Shown in pieces: positions 1 to 11,290 of a DNA stretch of 64,000 bases. The stretch's first letter is position 1. Every line of letters starts with the position of its first letter. A model generated the notes under the pieces. It saw only the letters and a program-made list of their open reading frames with translations, made no database searches and was not told the origin of the DNA. The stretch is from positions 1,054,001-1,118,000 of the forward strand of contig JAALGY010000032.1 in the NCBI GenBank assembly GCA_032358165.1, written 5' to 3'. Source of the stretch: Diplosphaera chodatii (Eukaryota; Chlorophyta; Trebouxiophyceae; Prasiolales; Stichococcaceae). The position numbers were made by a program, and so were the translations under genes.

Positions 1-198
1 GGCCAGCAGAGAGCGGTCGTCAGCACAACGCCAGACGGCGAACTGGAAGTCACTGTCACATGGGACGAGCCAAATCCAGGCAGCTTCCGTGAGGTATACC
101 GTGTGCCAGAGGATGGTGTGCTGCACATCGAGTCGTTCACAACTATCAATGGCCAGACTGAATCCACTCTCCAGGTGTACAGGAAACATGACAGCTAG
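1..198 (+). CDS. 3' end of a small beta-barrel-like protein (partial)
   Basis: The reading frame is open from base 1 and ends in TAG at 196-198, giving the last 65 residues of a protein that begins outside the window. The segment alternates charged and hydrophobic residues in short strands (VTVTW, EVYRV, LHIES, STLQVYRK). This resembles the last strands of a fatty-acid-binding or lipocalin-like barrel, or of a similar beta-rich domain. That family call is an inference from pattern only; no catalytic motif is visible. No intron is seen in this last exon. The next gene converges on it from the other strand. Confidence 0.55.
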   Translation, partial: GQQRAVVSTTPDGELEVTVTWDEPNPGSFREVYRVPEDGVLHIESFTTINGQTESTLQVYRKHDS

Positions 199-637
199 GC
201 TCAAAAACGTTAGACAGTCTGGGAGTTGCAGCATGCCGCCATGATGGGCCCTCTCTTGATGCCCTCTCTTCGGGATCAGTTGTGAATGTTAACGTCCTGT
301 GTTTTGATGTGGAACTTTTGCTTCAGCCAGCACGCAGCCCATTGGCTGCCAGCGAGAGAGTCGAGCAGGAGTACAAAGGAAGTTCGTCCAGATAGGATAT
401 CTCAGTAGGTGTTGAGCAGGTGCACATGTATGTTAGTAGTGTTAGGTTGAAAGACAATCAGGCTTCCTACCGCTTGCTGTAGTAGTGGTGAAACTTGACG
501 CTTTGCTGCTGATCAATGCGACATTTATTGATTACTGCAGAACATGCTGCCTTGACCGCTGCTGTATAGTGCTTGCAACTGACAGAAGTAACCCCAATGT
601 CATTCAGTGGCTGCATGTTACAGAAAAACCAGCTGTA
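199..637. other. intergenic, convergent 3' ends
   Basis: About 440 bases between the stop of the left-edge gene (+) and the stop of RPB3 (-). It should hold both 3' untranslated regions and both polyadenylation sites. I see no coding exon, RNA gene or repeat in it. Confidence 0.5.
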
Positions 638-2380
638 TCACCCGACCTGCATGGGGTCGTCCCCTGCATCCTTGCTTGTCTGCAGCGACCCGTTGATCGT
701 GCTGAGCTTGTTCTGAAGTACCTCCAGTGCCGTGGTCACGATCTCGGCTGGCGGCAGCACCCCGGTTGACTCTACCCTGAAAATGAATGTGTCCTGTGTG
801 GCGCACAACGATCAGATTGTCAAGTTGCGATCCCATACTTGCCCTCCTGCTGTGCTTGGGCAGGTTACATGCAGGTTATTTCGAGCTGATGCTGATTTCG
901 TTCACAGGCATTGATGTGCCAAACTGGCTGTACTCACTGGCAGCGGCCTGATGTCCACAATGCCGGGCTTCCCCAGCTCCTCTGCCTTGGCGATGCACTC
1001 GCCATCGTAGGCATACGCCTCTGGGGACACGACCTCAACCTACTGGTATACACCGGCTGGATCAGCTGTGGTTGTGTGCAATGATGGCTGGCGCAGCAGG
1101 CAACTGCTGTTGGTGCACCAGGCCACGCTGGGATAGCTTCGAGTGATGTGCAGCGCATAGTTGGGCTCAATGACACTGCAGCTGTTCTTGCATCGGCTGG
1201 GCTGAGAGGGGTGTGCTGTCACCTGCTGTGACCTCACAGTGACACGCTCACCTGCTGTGTGGCCTTGTTCAGGCGGAAGACCTCACTGCCGGGCGTGGAG
1301 TTCACCCACGACTCGCGCTGCGCATCTGTCAGGGTGCTCAGCAGCGCGTGGTTGAGCTTGATGTCCGGCATGTGCTGCAACGACACCTGCAGCCATGCAC
1401 GCCAAACTGCACTCAGTGGTGAGGTCTGCTGCGCAGCCAAGCGCACGGTATAACGTGCCACAGCAAGCCTTACAAGGCCTCCTGACGCAACGCAGCTATG
1501 CGGTTGCCAGTGCTTCAACAACTCATCACCGTGGCGACGGGTATCCACTTGGCGTGGTCCTTGCCGATGCCCTTGCGTGCAATTGCCCGCAGCCGAAGCT
1601 CCTGCATTGTGCAGGCAACGTCAACTGTAGCTCTGCTGTCAACTCGAGCACCGTCCTCATGTCATGAGGCCGGTGCCACTTGAGCAGCATGCGCTCAACA
1701 TGCATGACATGCGAAGCCTGTTGCGAGGGCACCACTTTGCGGCTGCCATGAAGTGTGCACCTGGTTTCTCCGCATCTTCACGATGAGGATGCCCTTCTGC
1801 TCTGCCTCGATGCTGCCCGCATTGAACCCCACCGGTGCAATATCGGGAAATCGCGGGTCCAGCACCAGGTCATTTGACGTCACCTGCTGGCAGCACAGTC
1901 GCACCTTGCATGACATCTTGTGTAAGCCGCAGGGCATGGCCACGACCTCCTTGTGGCCGCCATGTTGAGTTAAATGTCTTGGTGCACGATCATGTGCAGA
2001 GGGCTATGCGATAGGACTTGCAAGTGCATCACTGATCTCACGTCCAGCGTCTCGTCGGTCGTGCACTTGACGTCGATGCCGAGCTCCACGTCGGTGAAGT
2101 CGTCGTCGGCCTCCGACTCGAAGGGCGACTTCATCTCCTTCACCCGGTTGGACACGATGGGTATGAGGCCCAGCCGGTGCGCCAGGAACTCGTCGTTCAG
2201 CACCGTGCTGTTCTCGTCGATTTCCACCAGGTCCACCGCAATGGTGGGGACGTGCGACAGGATCACGCGCCGCAGCGCGTTGGCCACGCTGACATCGGTG
2301 TTGCTGAGCACGAACTCGCAGTAGTCGTCCGTCAGGGTGCGCAGCTCCACGGTGGGCTGCCGCCGCAGCGCCGCCGCCAT
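638..2380 (-). CDS. RPB3: RNA polymerase II/IV/V subunit 3 (RPB3-like)
   Basis: Third-largest subunit of RNA polymerase II. It pairs with RPB11 to form the alpha-like assembly platform in the nucleus; plants share this subunit with Pol IV and V. Six exons on the minus strand: 2380-2042, 1883-1761, 1601-1530, 1386-1252, 1039-938 and 793-638. All junctions are in phase and give 308 residues, close to the plant family length. The N-terminal alpha-like dimerisation block is clear (DVSVANALRRVILSHVPTIA, then LNDEFLAHRLGLIP). An insert follows, and the second half of the alpha domain carries RAIARKGIGKDHAKW and PEAYAYDGE. The insert is shorter than in Arabidopsis and lacks the zinc-binding cysteine cluster usual between the two alpha halves. 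It diverges from the ankyrin gene at 2887. The family call is very sure. Confidence 0.95.
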
Positions 2381-2886
2381 GCCTTGTCACTGCGCCGGGG
2401 CTGGCTGCAGCGGCCGCCCCGCCCCGCACGCTTGCCGCCGCTGACGCCAGTGATCAGATCGGCCAGCGGATGTGCACGTCAGTGTATTGTCGACTGGCAG
2501 AATGCTATCGGACTTCTTGTGCAGTTTGATACTCGTGTCAGCGCTGAGGTACGCTGGTTGTCCCTACACTGCTGCTGCATCATGTTGGATTGGGAGGCTG
2601 CAGCAGGAAGATGTCAACGACCATGTGCACACTCAGCCAACCGCTGTGCATGCATCGCGAGACAGTGTTGAGCGGGCAGAAGCTGCAAAGCGCTGCCTGC
2701 TGGCATACTGCACGTACTTGAATGGCAGTGCAGGCCAAGTCCCCAAGGGTGGGCATTCAATGAAGCAGGGTGCATGTTGATGCTGGGAGAGGTGCACCAA
2801 CTGCACAATGGATCCTGCAGGACAGCGACATTGACAACTTGCATCCGAGCACGCACAGTCACTGGGCAGGCCAGAAGCTCTCCAAG
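2381..2886. other. divergent intergenic region (RPB3 / ANK-TPR)
   Basis: About 500 bases between two outward-reading start codons, so it probably holds both promoters and 5' leaders. No TATA box or named element can be assigned with confidence, and I see no coding exon. Confidence 0.45.
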
Positions 2887-5800
2887 ATGTCGGACGATGC
2901 GGCGCCGTCGGGAGCCGTGCACATGGTGGACCGTGGCGACAGCGTGGACGTCATGCTGGGCCTGCCATCTGGGGTTGCATACCATGACCTGAGCATATCC
3001 GGCGGCGCGGACGCGCTGCGAGTGGCAGCGCACGGCCAGCCGCAGCCGCTGCTGGAGGTGCTGCAGCTGTACAGCACCGTCGATCCGGAGCGGACGCGCC
3101 ACCGGGTCGAGGGCAGCCGCCTGGTGCTCACCCTGCGCAAGCGGGACCCCTCGCTGGCGTGGCCCAGCCTGCACGCAGTGCGGGAGGAGCAGCAGGATCA
3201 GCAGGTGGGTGCGTGCCAGCCGCTTTGCTGGGGTGCCATCGTCTGGCATCACCGCCGGTGCACGCAGTGGCGGCCGGCGCTCATCCGAGTCCTGCCCGAC
3301 TTCCGCACACTTGAACTGTGTCAAGTATGCTCTTCCTCTTGCAACAGCTGGTATCCTGCACATACAGGCAGCCGCTGCGCCAGAGGGCGCTGGCGCAGCG
3401 CTGCAGGAGCGCGGCCGGGTGCGGGACCTGCTCAAGGCTGCGCAGGACGGCGACCTGGCAGCGTTCACGGTAGGGCGACCATGCGCCGCCTCCAGCCAGA
3501 CCTCACAGCAGGATGCAGACCTGCTGTTTCGACTGGTGTAGAGCACTGGCACGGTCACACTCATCTGCTGCGTAGACTGCCAGCACTTGCTGTGGCCAAC
3601 AGAAGGTAGCTGCTGTGGGTGCAGGCGGTGGCCAAGCACTTTGGGGAGGCCGGCGTGGGCGGGGTGCGCGACGGCAACGGCCGCACCGCGCTGCACTTTG
3701 CGGCGCAGGTCGCGCAGCTGGACATGTGCCGCATGCTGCTGGAGCGCGAGCACATGGACGTCAATGTGCAGGACGACCATGGTGCCGGCTGTTGCTGTGA
3801 TGGCGTGCCCCTGGTGGTTGATGGGCGCGACCATGGCACCCAGCATCGAGTGTGGTGTTGAAGCTGCATGCTGTGTGCCGCAGGCGAGACGCCGCTGTCC
3901 CTGGCGGCCGGCGCCGGCCAGCTGGAGACCGTCGGGGTGCTGCTCGCGGCGGGGGCCGACCCCCGGCTGTGCTCGGCCGGCTGCGCGGCGCCCCTGCACC
4001 GAGCCGCCTCCTCAGGTCACAGCCCAGCATTGGAAAGCATGATGGGTGGACCGATGCAGAGGGCATGGGCTGCAGTATTTTGTCGCAGTGGAGGCATCCG
4101 AATGTGCCGGAGTGTCTGATGTGCCATGCTTCGGCAGGGAATGCCATTGTGGTGGATGCGCTGACAAAAGCGGGCGCAGACGTGGAGGCGGCCAGCGATG
4201 CGGGCACGCCGCTGCTCTGGGCCGCCGGCAGTGGCGCCGTCGAGGTCGTCAGTGCTGTCGCAGCATTGCGCTTTGCTGCTGAGCTGCTGAGAAGGAACTG
4301 GAGCAGATACACCTCGGGTGATCACTACACCCTTGTGCAAAGAGGCAGCGTCACATACTGCAGGCTGTCGGGGCGCTGCTGGCGGCGGGGGCAAAGCCCA
4401 CTGCAGTGGCTCCTGGGAACATCACCGCCGTGTTCATGGCAGCAGCTTCAGGTGACACAGGCGACCATGCGCGCACGCGTCAGCCCCTTCGACATGCTTG
4501 CCAGAAGCAGGAAGCCTGGGCAGGCGTTGACGTGCCCTGCGGAGCACATTTGCAGGTTCTATCGCATGCGTTTGACCACGTGCATCGCAATTGCCAGGCT
4601 CCCAGGAAGTGGTCGAGATGCTGCTGGCTGCCGGTGCGGATCCCAACCTCCCGGTGGACGGCGGCGCCACGGCGCTGCACGCAGCAGCCGCCACCGGCAG
4701 CCTGTCCACTGTGCTGGCCCTGCTGCAGGCGCGTCTTCTTCCTGCAGCACCAAGTGCTCTGTGTCGATCCTGCCGATGACGCGCACACATTTCAGCCTGT
4801 ACATGGAAGCTGGATCGACTTCTCCACCAGTGCCATTCTGCAGGCAGGCGCAGACGCCAGTGCAGCGGATGAGACCGGGGCGCGGGCGGTGGAGGCGGCG
4901 GCGGAGGCGGGCCCCGAGGCTCGCGAGGTTGTGGAAACCCTACTGCCGCTGACGCAGCCGCCGCCAGGTGCCGCCTGACAGGCCCTCCTGCTTGGCAGGC
5001 TGACACCCGCTTACACAATAACCTGCACTTTCCGTGGGGTTAATACGCCTACGTCAATTTCTGGCGGTCCCCGGCATGCAGGGTGGACCGGCGAGTGGAG
5101 CGCCATCGCACTGATGGACAAGTACACGCCATCAGCAGCTGCAGCAGAAGAGGGCGGTGCAGAGGCAGCCACCCAGGTCGCACACTGTCCCGAGACCTGG
5201 AAAGGCTGTCAACTGACAAACTGCAGCCAGTGGTGAGGACATCAGGGTAAATGACCAGCGTGTGGCCTGCGCCATGCAGGAGCCCGCTGTGCCGCCGCCG
5301 CAGCGTGACGACCCGGCAGCAGCAGCGGAGCACAAGCTCAAGGGCGACGCCGCCTATCGTGCTGGGCTGTACGAGGTGACTCGCCACCAGTACTGCTATC
5401 TCTTGCGTTTGTAAATGGGAGTCTGCGCGGTGCATTGGAAGACCGTCTGCTGCTTTCATCAGCAAAGCGGATGTATGCACGCGCATATCCACAGCCTCTC
5501 ATGCACCGCACCGACCTGTTGCTGCAAACCGCAGTCAGCGGTGCACGCGTACAGCTCGTCGCTGGAGGGCAGGACGGACGACGCGAGGGTGTGGGCCAAC
5601 CGTGCAGCGGCGCACCTGTCCGCCGGCAACGCGGCCGCGGCGCTGGATGACGCCCGCATCGCACGCGCCGTGGACCCAGCCTACGCAAAGGTGCACCCTC
5701 GTTGTTGGGTCGCAATCGTCTAGTGTGCGACATGCATGCGCTCTTGGCACGATGCGAGGTGCGGCGTACCCGGGTTCAGGCTGTTGCAGCTGCGCCCAGC

Positions 5801-6216
5801 TGGTCGCTTTGGCTGCGCAACACCAGGGCTTCCTGCAGAGTGCCTGCAGCGCTGAAGCTGCGCTATGCAGGCGGCTTCACCCACGATGTGTGGCATCAGA
5901 CTGCTGGCCAACCCTGTTCTGCAGGCTTGGTACAGGGAGGGAGCAGCGCAGGAGGCCCTGCAGCGGTGGGAGCCAGCTGCGCAGGCGTACTTCGAGGCAT
6001 TCCGTCTGAACCCAGACACCCCAGACTTCACCCAGGTGTTGTGGAGACCGGCCTTCGACGATTCGGCTGCTTTATTCTCAAACTGTGCGTAACCAGTTGT
6101 CAGCATGATTGTAGCCGAGCGCCTACCCTGCCGTCCATGCTGTTTCGCAGGCCTTCCAGCGTGCAGTTGCGTGCGGTCAGCAGGCTCATGCTGCAGCAGG
6201 GCCAGCAGCTCAGTAG
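2887..6216 (+). CDS. CS-domain / ankyrin / TPR co-chaperone
   Basis: Predicted Hsp90/Hsp70-type co-chaperone. Thirteen exons: 2887-3204, 3368-3469, 3625-3781, 3884-4015, 4138-4244, 4364-4451, 4598-4728, 4844-4967, 5082-5176, 5280-5375, 5535-5690, 5925-6035 and 6151-6216, about 560 residues with all phases closing. Residues 1-106 resemble a CS/p23 fold (LYSTVDPE, LVLTLRKRDPSLAWPSL). Residues about 120-420 hold ankyrin repeats (GRTALHFAAQ, ETPLSLAAGAG, GTPLLWAAGSG, ATALHAAAATG). Residues about 450-550 hold TPRs (RVWANRAAAHLS, AWYREGAAQEAL). The ANK-TPR part follows Arabidopsis TPR10 (At3g04710) closely; the N-terminal CS domain is extra. The intron after 4728 needs a GC donor (CAG|GCGCGT). A two-codon microexon near 5227-5232 is possible but unproven. 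Confidence 0.85.
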
Positions 6217-6575
6217 TGATGGATCATTGATGGCAGTGCTGGCGTGCCTTTGCAAAGAGCACGCGGGCGTTGTATGGTATGTGCAGGAGCCCGCGGTGGT
6301 TGTCGATAGGTGGGTATAGGTATGGCAGACCAATTACACGGCGTGATTGTTAATGTCCAGCAGCCGCAAAAAACTGGTGTGCAAGTGTCGAGGGTGGCAG
6401 AGGGCGAAGACTGTAGCAGTCATCACAGCGGTACTAAGTGAGCAGAGATGATTCTGTTGTCTAGCTAGATTCTTGCAGCTACTCTTCTGGGCACATCTCT
6501 GACTAGGCTCACGATAGTGCAGCGCCGGTGCAATATGCCACAAGGCTCCTACTGTTGAGCCAGGCCAACAGCGTG
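6217..6575. other. intergenic, convergent 3' ends
   Basis: About 360 bases between the stop codons of the ANK-TPR gene (+) and the second fasciclin gene (-). It presumably holds two 3' untranslated regions. No feature recognised. Confidence 0.5.
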
Positions 6576-8042
6576 TCAGCACGCCAATGCTGCTGCTGCG
6601 ACGACAGCCCCAACGAACAGCATCACAGAGCGCCTGCAGGCAAGGTGCGCAGCATTTGGCGGCGGAGGCGGCGGTGCTAGCGCCGCCGCTGGGCTTGCTG
6701 CTGCTGTGTCGCTGTCAACAGACGGCGCTGGCGCTGGGGCAGCGGACGTGAGGTTGAACTGTGACGAGAACGCCGCAATTTGGCCTGCGGTGGGTGGCGG
6801 CTGCGACTTCAGCATACGCGCAACTGCTGAGTGGTGCAGCATGCAATCTGTGTGCAACAGGCTTCGAGCTGCCCCCAACACATGGCGGTTGCTTCACGTT
6901 GCCGCGTCATGTAGCGAAAGGTTTGCCCGTAGCCCGCACCAAGGGTCACTGTTGGGGTCCGGGAGACATTGGCCACCGGCAGCAGCACGGCGTCAATGGT
7001 GTGCAGCCACGAGCCGCAGACCATCTCGGAGCTCGTTACCGTCGCTGGCACTGTGTTGGCCCTGGCGCTGACCGTCACCTGCAGCGCAACGCAGGATGCT
7101 CATGCAGCTGCATCGAACAACAGGGCTGGGAGTGTCATGAGAGATGTATGCACCTTGGGCATGCACCGATTGCGGCTTACAAAGTTGCACAGACGGCGGT
7201 TGAATCTAATGCGGGGCTCTGATGCTGACCATGCCGTCAAGAAACACGAAGGTGCTCACATTGCTGCCTGCCCGCTCAATGGTGACAGGGTAGGACGCAT
7301 TGAGGATGGCCCCAAGCGCCGAGTTGACCTCGCCAATGGCGACCAGCTGGGCCGCTGAGGTGGCGTTCACCAGCACGTGCTGCAGCAGCACGCCCGTCAG
7401 CTGGTTCTGCAGCGCCGTCACAGAGCCCAGGCTCAACCCTGCGGGCACCATGCATGGTGCTTTACATCAGCTGTTGAGAGTGACACTGCTGAGAGCTCAG
7501 ACAGGCACCTCAATGCTGATCAAGTACGTGCGCTTGCATCAGACTCTACCTGAGGACTGAAAGAGCGACAGAAAGGCGGTGTCGGTTGGCGCAAAAACAG
7601 TGATGTTTGCATCTGGCGACGGCACCACACTGACGGCTTCAGTCTGCAAGGTGGCCCAGGACGTTTGTGAGGCCCAAGATCTGCTGATCATTCATGTTGC
7701 TTGTTGCGTCTTCAGTGAATGCGACCACGCATGTGCCAGGCGGTCACCGGTGCAAGCGAAGTCAGAGCGGTGCTGAGGAGGCCCAGGTTCGGGTTGCTGG
7801 CCGCCGCGTCAAAGAAGGTTGTGTTGCACTACACAGCAGTTATGCCGTCATATCAACGTTTCGCCAAGAAAATCAACTCTTTGCAAAACTGGTTGTCTTG
7901 AGTAACTTAACAGTGCATATGGCGCTGCAACCAAGTGGCAGTCACGGCAGGCGTGAACGCGAGTCACCTGTTGAGCCGCCGCAGAGGATGATAGCAACGC
8001 CAACAACGCTGCTATCACGGCTGCGCAGCGCTTGCTGACCAT
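6576..8042 (-). CDS. fasciclin-like GPI-anchored protein, copy 2
   Basis: Secreted, cell-surface adhesion-type protein with one FAS1 domain. Six exons: 8042-7968, 7828-7748, 7643-7550, 7438-7260, 7078-6977 and 6800-6576, giving 251 residues in phase. It opens with a signal peptide (a hydrophobic run AALLALLSSSAAAQ, cleavage likely after AAA). FAS1 H1 box: ITVFAPTDTAF. The middle has LQNQLTGVLLQHVLVN. The H2-like end is WLHTIDAVLLP. A Ser/Ala/Pro-rich arabinogalactan-like stretch follows, including six prolines in a row. The tail ends in a short hydrophobic segment (MLFVGAVVAAAALAC), which fits a GPI-attachment signal. Same strand and build as its upstream neighbour at 8645-11006, so the two look like a tandem duplication. 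Substrate or partner unknown. Confidence 0.82.
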
Positions 8043-8644
8043 GCTGCACCTGTTGTGTGATTACAGTCCAGTCTGGGCAAACACTCCAGCGACGCTGGCA
8101 GCCCTGTCACAGGCACGCACAGTTGATGCTATGTCACACTAGGTGTCTGCCAGGTGTCTTGCTTGCTGAGCACTTTGCATATGCATGCCAGCTGTGCACT
8201 GTCAACTGCAGACCTGCCAGTGGCCATGTTGTACTGCGGGGGCGCAAACCGTACTGCAGCTGGGGGCAAGACACAAGAGGGTTTGGGGGTCTGATGCAGC
8301 GTTATACTAAGAGGGCAGCGGCGAGCGTGTGCTGATGGCACTGACCACTAAGCAAAAGCTTTACAGGGCAACCAAAAGGACCTCAGAGGAGAACTGTACG
8401 AGCAAACAGTGGCAATCATGCACTACCATGCTGCACATACCAGCAAGACTGAACTCTGAGTGCAGCGTATGCAACAACTGATGACCTGCATGCGTTGCAG
8501 GTGTTGCCGTACGCTGTCTGCTGATACTGCCGCTGTGCACAAGCACCGAAGGCGACCAAGCCAATCACAGGCGAGCTGGCATCACTACCCTTGTGAAGAG
8601 ACTGAACCTGCTTTGACCACCCTGACAATCATCAAAAGGGGTGC
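8043..8644. other. intergenic between tandem fasciclin genes
   Basis: About 600 bases between the stop of fasciclin copy 1 and the start of copy 2, both on the minus strand. It should contain the 3' untranslated region of copy 1 and the promoter of copy 2. I see no exon or repeat. Confidence 0.5.
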
Positions 8645-11006
8645 TCACAAGGCAGCGAGGACCGCTGCAGCTGCCAGTGCCGAGCACATGAGCACGGCAG
8701 CAGCCGAGGCGCCGGTGGTGGCGGCGCCCTGGTCTGGTGGTGTGACCTGTGCTGCCGGCGCCAGGCCAAAGGCGAAGGCCGGGCTGGTCCCTGGGACTGG
8801 TGCGGCGGCGGGCACCGGTGCAGTGGCAGGCACGGGCGCGGTGGCAGGTACCGGCGCGGGCGCCAGACCTGCAGCACATCGCCATGTCTGCCGTCAGGTG
8901 CACACTTGACAAGCTCACTCGACGAGGCCCAGTGGCGGAACTCGAGCTGAGGCTGTGATGCAGAACACACGACATGCTGCTGCGCCTGCGGATTGAGGCC
9001 TCTGTTGGGTTGCAATGCACCTGGGGCGGCCAGCGGGGCGGGGCCCAGCGCGGCGCCGGGCGCCAGCGCGGGTGCCAAGTCCGGCGCCAGGAGAGCCGAC
9101 GGCGCGATGCTGGGCGCCAGGTCAGCCAGCGGCGTGGAACCCTGCACACGGCCGCACCCACCTGAGGCAGTGCCGGGGCGCACATGACGCAGGATCGGTC
9201 CAGGCTGTCAGCCGTGCGTCACGGAACAAATGCTGCCTTGGATCAGGGCATGATCCCACACTACAGTCACAGGCTGAGCACCGGCGCTGAGGCGGCTGCT
9301 GCGGCCCCCGCTGGGCTGGCGGCCACATCTGCCACGGGCCCGAGCGCGGGTGCGAGGGCCGGCGCAGTGGCGGGTTCCTCCGCTGCAGCACAGCAGATCT
9401 CAAATGTGCTGAACATGGGTGCGACTGCAGCATGTCAGAATCAATATGCGCGGTTGCTTGAGCGTCAGGATGCTCAGCCGTCAGCAGCTGCGCACCTGCT
9501 GCGGCTGACGGCACAGTGGCCAGCGTGCGGCTGGGCAGCAGGACCGTGTCGACGACGTACAGGGTGCTGGTGCACACGGGCGTGGCGGCTGACAGGGTGC
9601 CCTCGCCTGCGACGCCCGACGCCGTGACCTGCAATGCCACAGCAAGGCAGTCGACACGCTTGAGAGCGAGGTGATACGCACAGGATTGGGTCTGCAACTA
9701 GTTCGAAAGATGGCTGCTGCCCCTGGCCCACGCAGTATGATACGCATTTTCCTCAGCAGGCTCACCGAGCCACGGGTTCTGCCGGCTGCAAAGGTCAGGG
9801 GCAGCGGCCTGCCAAGCGTCCGGCCGAGGCTGGTCTGCAGCGCCGCATTGTCCAGCAGCTCCGCGGCGGTGTAGCCGCCGCCATCCAGCAGATGATACTG
9901 CAAAATGGACTGGGCCTTGGCGGCCAGCGTGCTCTGCGCCACTCCTGCCGTCAGGCCTGTGCAGCAGGTGAGGCTGCGGAATGGCTGTGTTTCATTGACA
10001 CAGCACAGCCATTCCGGCTGACTGTTGGTGTGCACATGTCCAGACTATGACGAGCACTTGTCAACACAAGTGCAGTACCCTTGAACGTCGGTCGCCCACC
10101 TGAATCAGCCAGGAGTGTGACGAAGGCGGCGTCTGTGGGCGCCAGCAGGGTGACGCCATCCGCTGGGGTGGGCACCGCTGTCGGGTTGCTAGTCTCCAGC
10201 GCCTGGAAGATCTGTGTAGCGGCCCGGCAAAGTGTGGTGCAACGCAAGCATAATGCAACACAACCTTGTGCTGCTGAACGATTGTGCACGCTCCATTTCA
10301 TGGATTCAAAGTAAGATAGTGGGCAGTGTTGGCAGCTGGCACACCCGGGCCACGATCGTCAGGCGCGGTTGGTCCGCCAGGATCGCTTCAAATGAGGGGA
10401 ACCTGCACGACTGCAGGCAGGCAACCGGACACGTGGTCAGCAGATACACGCAGTTCCTGCACTCCCAGAGCACGACATGCACACCAGCACATTCCGGCCG
10501 GCATCAACGGCAACGACGAGCCACCGACGAGCGGGTCCGCTGCTAATCCGCCGGTAAAGATTCTACCGGCTTGCATGCTGGCTGCGTGTGACCAAGTGCA
10601 CATGAGCAGCATCATTTTGGCCGTCCGAGGGAGCCGGCTGCAAATCGGCTTTCTGATGCGCAAGGCAGCTTGCCACCGTCAGATCACGACATGACATGCT
10701 TATGAATCATGTTGACAGACTTCGACGATAGCTTACGCTGCGAGATACAGACATCGCTACCGGGCAAAGTTCAGAGGACGACGGGGCCTCAAACGAGGCA
10801 GACGAAGACGCTACGTGTTCTACCCCAGCACCAGCGCAACATTTTGACGTTGTGGCGTCAATAGCTTTAGGGTGGCAACAGAGGGGGCTACCCAGACATA
10901 GTGCCTGCGGGCTAGGTTGAAGATCAGACCAAATGCAAAGCGTGACCTGGCCGCTGACGGCGGCAGTTGCGCCCGCCAGCAGCGCCAGGACCAACAGCGC
11001 CCTCAT
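8645..11006 (-). CDS. fasciclin-like arabinogalactan protein, GPI-anchored, copy 1
   Basis: Cell-surface FAS1 protein. Eight exons: 11006-10947, 10410-10345, 10211-10100, 9956-9766, 9628-9496, 9382-9282, 9141-9021 and 8868-8645, giving 335 residues in phase. The signal peptide is MRALLVLALLAGATAAVSG. The FAS1 domain spans about residues 21-180 (VTLLAPTDAAFVTLL at H1, AQSILQYHLL in the middle, STLYVVDTVLLP at the end). About 130 residues of Ala/Pro-rich sequence follow, with repeated LAPALAP and APVPATAPVPA units. These are expected sites for hydroxyproline O-glycosylation. The C-terminus is hydrophobic (VLMCSALAAAAVLAAL), a GPI signal. Intron 1, about 540 bases, is unusually long here. The exact junctions of the low-complexity exons 6-7 are less sure than the FAS1 part. 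Confidence 0.82.
8757..8868 (-). repeat. degenerate Ala-Pro coding repeat
   Basis: Inside the last exon of fasciclin copy 1, the units APVPAT / APVPAA recur in tandem, encoded by imperfect 18-base GC-rich units. Typical of arabinogalactan-protein backbones. Confidence 0.6.
9978..10015. repeat. inverted repeat, 12-bp perfect arms
   Basis: GGAATGGCTGTG at 9978-9989 and its exact reverse complement at 10004-10015 flank a 14-base spacer, inside an intron of fasciclin copy 1 (between exons 10211-10100 and 9956-9766). The transcript could form a hairpin there. Confidence 0.7.
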
Positions 11007-11290
11007 GGCCGCGAGACCCGGCCCGCAAGCACACCTGTAATGACGCTATGCTCAGAATGTACATCCGGTCATCCCGACCGGCGCAAGTCGGGCACACGGA
11101 AAAGAAATTTCTATTCCCCTTGAGTTGGGAGTCACGTCTACAGGGCGGTTGCTGGACGAGCATGAGCTATGATCAGAGTGGGTCGCTCCAGTTCAATCTT
11201 GACCATTGCAGAGGTGATTCGGAGGGTGGATCGCCAAGATCTGGGAGTCCACCGCCGCCAGTCGCACGACCAATGCCTCACGCTGCGCCT

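Noticed and set aside
2614..3999. A 461-residue minus-strand frame opposite the ANK-TPR gene.
   Set aside because: The length comes from GC-rich composition. The plus-strand spliced product matches a known family; this frame has no recognisable motif.
3852..4952. A 366-residue plus-strand frame within the ANK-TPR gene.
   Set aside because: It is out of frame with the ankyrin repeats and runs through introns; it shows no ankyrin consensus.
8460..8909. Plus-strand frame encoding Gly-Thr-Gly-Ala repeats.
   Set aside because: Reverse complement of the Ala-Pro repeats of the fasciclin gene; no independent support.
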